Part shown: piece by piece, positions 7,346-12,060 of the stretch | Layout of the letters: the number at the start of each line of letters is the position of its first letter | How positions within the stretch are numbered: position 1 is the stretch's first letter | From: an uncultured Prevotella sp. | GTDB lineage: Bacteria; Bacteroidota; Bacteroidia; Bacteroidales; Bacteroidaceae | Length of the DNA: 12,060 nucleotides | Assembly (NCBI GenBank): GCA_946055365.1 | Contig: CAMGFM010000017.1 | Span: 1-12,060, forward strand | Direction: 5' to 3' | The notes under the pieces: generated by a model | Told to the model about the DNA's origin: nothing | Databases searched by the model: none | Seen by the model: the letters and a program-made list of their open reading frames with translations, nothing else | Translations under genes and position numbers: made by a program

Positions 7346-10222
7346 TCACTCGAGCCTGTCCATGATGTGCTTGAGCGAGTTGTTGGCTTCACGGTCAAAG
7401 TCAGGCACCTTGATATGGGCTATGAAAGCCACATACATGTATTCGAGCCAAGTGTTGTAGCTCGCCTCATAAGAGGGAGTGAAGTGGTCGGTGGAGCTGA
7501 GTATGCTGTTGAACAGCGCGGTCAGCTCTGGCTCGTCATAGCTCTCCTTGCGGTTGCGGTAAATCCAGTCGGCGCATGGCAAGTTGTTTTGCAGTGCCAG
7601 CGTCTTGGCGTTTGCCTTTTCCTCGTCGGTGAGATGGCTGTAGCCAAAGTCGGTCACGAAGTCGCTGATGGACGTGGAGAGCATGTCTGCCACAATCTCC
7701 TGATTGATTTTGCCCGTGTCGAGGATGTTGACATAGTCGGCTATCATCGTGTCCATGGCTTCTTCGAGCCTCACCTCCGCCGCCGTGCTTACCAGACAGT
7801 TGACAAGGTTGTTGAGAACAATCTCGTCGATGAGGCCGTTGCCGCCGAAGCGTGCGGAGAAGTCTATGCCCGTGATGTTCTTCTTCCATGTGTCGAGCAT
7901 GTCGTGGGCTATCACCGACGAGTTCTGACGCTTCAATGACTCCTTGTGGAAGAGCTTTTCATAGTCTATGCCCTTGTTTGAGAGATAGTCCTTGGCCTCT
8001 TCCATGTCGCAGAATCGGTATGCCTTGATAAGGGCGTTCCACTTGTCTTCGTCACTGTTGCAGCCGTCAAAGTTGTTGCAGCGTTTGCGTATCAGCTCAT
8101 AGTCCTTGATTATCTTGTCGCTGGTGATTGTCTCGTTGAGCGTGGGGATAATCCTATGCACCATATTAAAGCATGTGTCCTCGCTGAGCTGCATGGCGTT
8201 GATGAGATGTCCAAAATACTCGGGGTTTTCTTGGCACGTAAATTCCATCTCGCGGAATATGCTGTTGGCCTGGCGTATCTTGTTGTTGAGTATCTGGTCG
8301 AGATCGGTAGGCACGAAATAGTCCTTGATGCAGTCAAGCACCCTGTGGGCGCACTGGCGGCACACGTCGCGGAACATGTCCTTGCGCGCGTCGCCCATGA
8401 CACCCGCTATCTTTGAGAGGTTTTCGATGATGTAGAGCGCGCCGTCGTTGTTGATGGACGAGCATACGTCCCATGAGAGGGCAGGGTTGGCAAAGAACTG
8501 TCCCACCTGCGCACTGTCGATGAAGGTGCGCCTCATGAGGTTGTAGTAGTCCTCGTCTATGGACATGATGGCGTTGTCGCCCGGCTCGTTCTCGTAGAGT
8601 TTGCTGGCGAGAGGGCCAGAATACTTGAAGTCGCGCAGTATGTAGCTGTTGCGGAACGGCTCGTTGGCAGATGTCCAGTTCTTGAATATCTTTTTGCCCT
8701 CGCTGTCGAGCGTGCCGTCGACGTTGAACACCTCAGTGTAAAGCACCTTTTCAAAGCGCGCCTGCCATCTGCCCCTCACGGCATTCTCCTCGTTGCCGAT
8801 CTTCTCGGTGCTGCGCTCCATGTCGATGTTGAACTTGGTGCCGACGTAGAACAGCGGCGACATGCCGTGTGTGAGCTTCAGGGTGTCGCGACGCTTGTCC
8901 ATGGTCTTGCCTATGTTGTTGATAATCCAGTTGCGCAGCAGCAGCGGTATCTCCGACACCTCGTTTTTCTCGCCATGGTGGCAGAAGAGCAGTATGTTTA
9001 TCTTCTTTGTCTCGTTGTATTTGTTGAAGAGGAACGCCACCTTGCCTCTCAGCAGCACCTCATTGAGTATCACGCCCTCGCCGAGAGTGTTGATGTCGAT
9101 CTTTTTCCTTGAGCGTGCGCCCGGGAAATCGAGCATGTCGTTGTGCTGGAGTATGTCCATGTTGACCTTGCCGTGGTTGAGCAGCGTCTCCACTTCGGGC
9201 CCTATGTTCTTGAAGCAGTAAGAGCCGGTGTTGGTGAGATACTCCTTGTCCATCTTGATGATGATTTCGGAGCAGATGGCGCATATCTCGCTCTTGGTCT
9301 GGTGTTCTATCTTGGTGTAGTTGTCGCCGTCGCGCAGGTAAACGTCGGTGTAATACTTCGGCGACTCGAGGAACAGCTCGTTGAGACACTGCACGCTCAT
9401 CACCGTGTTCTCGTTTATGCCGTTGTGAAGCAGTGCCTGGGGCGTGAGATATACAAAGCGCGAGTAGCGTATCTTGGTGAGCGTGTCGAGCAGCTTGGCA
9501 AACAGCTTGCAGTAGTGGTCGCTCTTCCACAGCACGGAGAACACCTTGAGCCAGTCGCTTGAGGGTATGCGGTCTGCCACGAGGCTTAGCGTGTCAAAGA
9601 AATCGCTGTTGATGAACACCTGCGCATTGTTGACATGATCCTTGAAGTAGGCCTTTATGGTGAGCAGGTCATCGGGCTGCAGCGGCGAATTGGGGTTTGG
9701 CGAGTTGTGGATGTAGGTGTCATAAAAATCCTGCTTGAACTTGTCGACATCCTTTTCGCTGTAGGTCTGATAATTCTGTATGTCGTTGTAATAGCTGTCG
9801 CTCACTATCATCACGGCATCTGCCACTGTGATGCAGCGCATGAGTATCGGGAAACGCTCACTGAACAGTTCGGGGTTGTTGCTGAACGACGAGAAGCGAG
9901 TCACTACGCCCGTGGCCTCCGTGTTCTTGGTCTTGGGGTTCATCTCCTCGATGAAATTATATTCCTTGCCGTCAGCCTTGAGCCTGAAAGGCTGGCCGTC
10001 TTTTTGCAGCAGGCAGTTCATGAGATAGGATTTGCCCACCTGGCTCACGCCAAAGGCGGCGATGCCGGGGTTGAACTCGGCTGCGTCGGCTATCATGTAG
10101 AGCTTGCGCCTCTCCTCAACAAGCTCTCTGAACTTGATGTTGTATTCGTTGCTCTTGTGTCTTCTCACCCATTCAATGGCGTTGTTGATGTTCTCAATCT
10201 GTGAATGTATTTCGGAAACCAT
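7346..10222 (-). CDS. srfC: SrfC-family dynamin-like GTPase
   Basis: The protein has 958 aa, starts at ATG 10222 (AAAGG at 7 nt) and ends at TGA 7346-7348. It begins with a short helical region (1-50), then a GTPase core. The P-loop GVSQVGKS spans residues 58-65 and a G2-like TGVVTRF spans 104-110. A large family-specific insertion follows, with DSYYNDI, an LWKSDHY block and TPQALLHNG. The G3 motif DFPGARSR is at 365-372, and a G4-like TKFN is at 462-465. Residues 480-958 are mostly predicted helix with several cysteines and no obvious membrane segment. DFPGARSR and the insertion pattern are the strongest reasons for the SrfC call (family often labelled putative virulence factor). Dynamin-like proteins bind and remodel membranes, but membrane binding here is inference. 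The G4 motif is unusual, with Asn where (N/T)KxD has Asp, so nucleotide specificity or hydrolysis may differ. It follows srfB directly, as in the enterobacterial locus. Confidence 0.9.
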   Translation of the reverse strand: MVSEIHSQIENINNAIEWVRRHKSNEYNIKFRELVEERRKLYMIADAAEFNPGIAAFGVSQVGKSYLMNCLLQKDGQPFRLKADGKEYNFIEEMNPKTKNTEATGVVTRFSSFSNNPELFSERFPILMRCITVADAVMIVSDSYYNDIQNYQTYSEKDVDKFKQDFYDTYIHNSPNPNSPLQPDDLLTIKAYFKDHVNNAQVFINSDFFDTLSLVADRIPSSDWLKVFSVLWKSDHYCKLFAKLLDTLTKIRYSRFVYLTPQALLHNGINENTVMSVQCLNELFLESPKYYTDVYLRDGDNYTKIEHQTKSEICAICSEIIIKMDKEYLTNTGSYCFKNIGPEVETLLNHGKVNMDILQHNDMLDFPGARSRKKIDINTLGEGVILNEVLLRGKVAFLFNKYNETKKINILLFCHHGEKNEVSEIPLLLRNWIINNIGKTMDKRRDTLKLTHGMSPLFYVGTKFNIDMERSTEKIGNEENAVRGRWQARFEKVLYTEVFNVDGTLDSEGKKIFKNWTSANEPFRNSYILRDFKYSGPLASKLYENEPGDNAIMSIDEDYYNLMRRTFIDSAQVGQFFANPALSWDVCSSINNDGALYIIENLSKIAGVMGDARKDMFRDVCRQCAHRVLDCIKDYFVPTDLDQILNNKIRQANSIFREMEFTCQENPEYFGHLINAMQLSEDTCFNMVHRIIPTLNETITSDKIIKDYELIRKRCNNFDGCNSDEDKWNALIKAYRFCDMEEAKDYLSNKGIDYEKLFHKESLKRQNSSVIAHDMLDTWKKNITGIDFSARFGGNGLIDEIVLNNLVNCLVSTAAEVRLEEAMDTMIADYVNILDTGKINQEIVADMLSTSISDFVTDFGYSHLTDEEKANAKTLALQNNLPCADWIYRNRKESYDEPELTALFNSILSSTDHFTPSYEASYNTWLEYMYVAFIAHIKVPDFDREANNSLKHIMDRLE

Positions 10223-10287
10223 ATTGCTACCTTTCTATTTTTGGAGGGTTGTGTCTTATATATATAATAATGTATAGCGGTGTGGGC
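10223..10287 (-). promoter_or_regulatory. AT-rich leader and AAAGG ribosome site of srfC
   Basis: This leader holds a run of alternating A and T (about 10258-10270) in an otherwise GC-balanced region, placed after the stem-loop and before srfC. AAAGG at 10230-10234 lies 7 nt upstream of the ATG and supports that start. I do not see a clear Bacteroidota -7 element (TAnnTTTG), so a separate promoter here is only a possibility. Confidence 0.4.
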
Positions 10288-10320
10288 GGAGGCCTGCCTT
10301 GCGGGTGTGGCAGAGCCTCC
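10288..10320 (-). other. Bulged stem-loop between srfB and srfC
   Basis: GGAGGC CTGCC (10288-10298) pairs with GGCAG A GCCTCC (10309-10320), giving an 11-bp stem with one bulged base (10314) and a 10-nt loop (10299-10308). It starts about 27 nt downstream of the srfB stop. No U-tract follows on the minus strand, so it is not a textbook intrinsic terminator. An attenuator, an RNA-stability element or a partial terminator are all possible. Confidence 0.5.
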
Positions 10321-10346
10321 TTGCTGACGCTTATGCCCTTGCCGTA

Positions 10347-12060
10347 TTACAGTTCCTGTATCTTCAGTACGAATGCGCCGCGGTCCATCCAGAACAGACC
10401 GTCGTGTGTCATGGTCTGCAGTTGCAGTCTCACGTCAATGTTTGACACTGTGTCGCCCTCCATGTTGGTCACATCCTCCAGCGAGAGCAGCTCACGGTCT
10501 TCGTGATAGTTGCGCTGCAGCATGATATTGAGCTGCGGCGAGGAGCTGTTGTTGTAGATGGCATAGAGCGGACGCGCCTGATACTTGGGCGAGTCAAACT
10601 GTTTGCACCCTATATAGCACGGGAACACCGACACGCCTTTGAGGTTGGCGGTGGCATTGTCGGGCGATAGGAACGGCGTGCGCACCTCCTGCATGTTCTC
10701 GTCATAGAATCCGATGTAGCGGGCGGTGGATTTCATGGTCTTGGACATGGTGCTGAAGTCGAGCACGAGACCGTTGAAGCCTGTGGTGCTTGCGAGATAG
10801 CCCACCTCTGCGCCCACTGCCACCACGGCTTTTTGCGTCTCCTTGAAGTAGCCCTCCTCTGTAGACTGCGGGAACCACCGTCCCACTCTGTATCTGTTGA
10901 GCAGTACCATGCGGCTGGGCGACACTGGCACATACTTGACGAACAGTTCGGTGAGCGGCTTGAGGTTTGTGGGTCTGCCCGACAGCACCACTATGTCGCA
11001 GTTGTAGGCAAACAGCACCACCGAGAGAGCCTTAACGATGGTCTCCATGGTGTCTGTCACTATGCGGCCCACCTGCTCGGGGTCGTAACGCCAGCTCAGC
11101 GACTCGAAGCGGAAGCCGAAGCTGTAGGCAAAATGGTCGAGCAGGAACCGTGCGGGCCTCTCCTTGGGAAACAGCTCGTCAAATGTGTAGACTCTCGACG
11201 GGCGTTCCTGCTTGAGAAGCTCAAGGAAGAACTGCGACATCGGGTGACTCACCTGCGTGCAGAAGTCCAGGCGGCAGCGGCGGTCCTTTTCGCTCATGTG
11301 TGCAGAGTCTTCGGCAAAGAAGTTGTGCATCAGTTCATGCACGAGGTGGCTCTTCTTCTTGGCCTTGTCTTCGTCGGTCATGGCATAGCGTATGTCTTCC
11401 ACCCTCTGGCGGTATTCTTTGGAGTCGGCGATGCGCGGTATGGTCAGCAGCTCGTCGGGAGTCATGCGCTTGATGCGTGCCGCGAGTGCGTTGTCGATGC
11501 TTCCCATGTTTTCCGCGCCGTCTCTCGGGCCTTCGAGGATGATGTCGCGTATGATATTGTGCAGTATGTCGTCGCCTGCGGTGTAGAAGCTGTCATAGAA
11601 AAGCGGCACTGGCGTGAGCCTGCCCATGCCCTTCTGTCCAAAGGCGGTGATCATTACGTCTGTCGTGCCTGCGCCTATGTCGACGGTGCCTATGGTCAGT
11701 GCGTTGCCCTCGAAGCCCATTTCCTCTATCTCCTTGCGCTTGTGTCCCTTGAGATTGAAGAAGTCGTCGACCTTGCCCTTGTAACAATCCGACAACTGTG
11801 AGTAAAGATACACCAGTTGGCTGGCAAAGGCCTCGTCATAGAGCCATCCGCGCTTTTCCATTTCGGTTATGTCGTCGGTGGGCTTGAGCAGATCGGGGTC
11901 GGGAGTGATGGTTATCTCCGGCAGCGAGGGGTTGTAGATGCGCATGAGGCGCGCCGCGTCCTTGGCGGCCTTGCGCAGTGTGCGCTGTTCTGCCAGCGGC
12001 ATGGCCGTGGGGCATGTCACGATGATGTTGCGCAGGTGGCGTGAACAGTCTATGTTGCCG
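10347..12060 (-). CDS. srfB: SrfB-family actin-like ATPase, 5'-truncated by the window edge
   Basis: This is the first gene of the co-directional set. The reading frame stays open through the right edge, so the true start lies outside; about 570 residues are visible before the TAA stop at 10347-10349. A GTG at 12018-12020 is in frame, but open sequence upstream of it (reading GNIDCSRHLRNII) joins smoothly to a PTAMPLAEQ segment typical of the SrfB family, so GTG is unlikely to be the start. Visible residues 127-134 are DIGAGTTD, the phosphate-binding loop of the actin/Hsp70/FtsA ATPase fold. Other family-like blocks are TAGDDIL (about 160), a SHPMSQFF block, LSGRP (about 360) and a glycine-rich AVGAEVGYLA near 415-423. 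No signal peptide or membrane helix is seen in this part, so the protein is probably cytosolic. Known of the family: SrfB occurs with SrfC in the enterobacterial srfABC locus, and its exact activity is not established. The neighbouring srfC-like gene follows after 124 bp. The family call is secure; the function is inferred. Confidence 0.9.
   Translation of the reverse strand, partial: GNIDCSRHLRNIIVTCPTAMPLAEQRTLRKAAKDAARLMRIYNPSLPEITITPDPDLLKPTDDITEMEKRGWLYDEAFASQLVYLYSQLSDCYKGKVDDFFNLKGHKRKEIEEMGFEGNALTIGTVDIGAGTTDVMITAFGQKGMGRLTPVPLFYDSFYTAGDDILHNIIRDIILEGPRDGAENMGSIDNALAARIKRMTPDELLTIPRIADSKEYRQRVEDIRYAMTDEDKAKKKSHLVHELMHNFFAEDSAHMSEKDRRCRLDFCTQVSHPMSQFFLELLKQERPSRVYTFDELFPKERPARFLLDHFAYSFGFRFESLSWRYDPEQVGRIVTDTMETIVKALSVVLFAYNCDIVVLSGRPTNLKPLTELFVKYVPVSPSRMVLLNRYRVGRWFPQSTEEGYFKETQKAVVAVGAEVGYLASTTGFNGLVLDFSTMSKTMKSTARYIGFYDENMQEVRTPFLSPDNATANLKGVSVFPCYIGCKQFDSPKYQARPLYAIYNNSSSPQLNIMLQRNYHEDRELLSLEDVTNMEGDTVSNIDVRLQLQTMTHDGLFWMDRGAFVLKIQEL

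Noticed and set aside
6917..7939. 340-aa plus-strand reading frame running from the gap into srfC
   Set aside because: It crosses the repeat array and then reads antisense through the srfC 3' end; no protein-like features or ribosome site.
10258..10270. Strong promoter in the TATATATATAA stretch before srfC
   Set aside because: It is AT-rich but no TAnnTTTG with a TTG element at the expected spacing is visible, so only a weak possibility is recorded.
10833..11801. 322-aa plus-strand reading frame opposite srfB
   Set aside because: It is fully antisense to the SrfB ATPase core, shows no recognisable domain, and is explained by codon bias of the real gene.
1..12060. tRNA, rRNA or insertion-sequence content
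   Set aside because: I saw no tRNA-like cloverleaf, rRNA segment, transposase or terminal inverted repeats on either strand.

Overview
All six credible genes lie on the minus strand and read from the right edge of the window to the left, so this looks like part of one long operon or a tightly co-oriented gene cluster. The base composition, the weak or absent Shine-Dalgarno sequences (AAAGG before two genes, none clear before three others) and the protein style suggest a gut-type Bacteroidales such as Prevotella or Muribaculaceae. That taxonomic call is an inference, because no marker gene is present.

In transcription order the layout is as follows. (1) 12060-10347: an SrfB-family actin-like ATPase, cut at its N-terminus by the window edge. 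(2) 10222-7346: an SrfC-family dynamin-like GTPase of 958 aa. (3) A 474-bp non-coding gap carrying a 21-22 nt periodic repeat array, a perfect palindrome and a 13-bp direct repeat. (4) 6871-4856: a membrane-anchored subtilisin-like serine protease with an intact triad, a probable I9-like propeptide and a C-terminal lipocalin-like segment. (5) 4785-3835: a four-helix membrane protein with a long charged helical loop. (6) 3668-1812: a multi-repeat helical protein fused to a P-loop GTPase. (7) 1751 to the left edge: a single-pass membrane protein with a large cytosolic domain and a C-terminal coiled coil, cut at its C-terminus. This last gene is open to the edge and needs to be read directly from the sequence.

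Taken together, the cluster combines three different nucleotide-binding machines (an actin-like ATPase, a dynamin-like GTPase and a second P-loop GTPase) with an exported or membrane-tethered protease and two membrane coiled-coil proteins. SrfB and SrfC are known as a pair from the enterobacterial srfABC locus, where srf stands for SsrB-regulated factor and the biochemical role is poorly defined. I recognise no srfA here. The remaining genes look like a Bacteroidales elaboration: a nucleotide-gated, membrane-associated system with a protease effector or processor. Conflict, stress-response or envelope-remodelling roles all fit. None is proved by the sequence.
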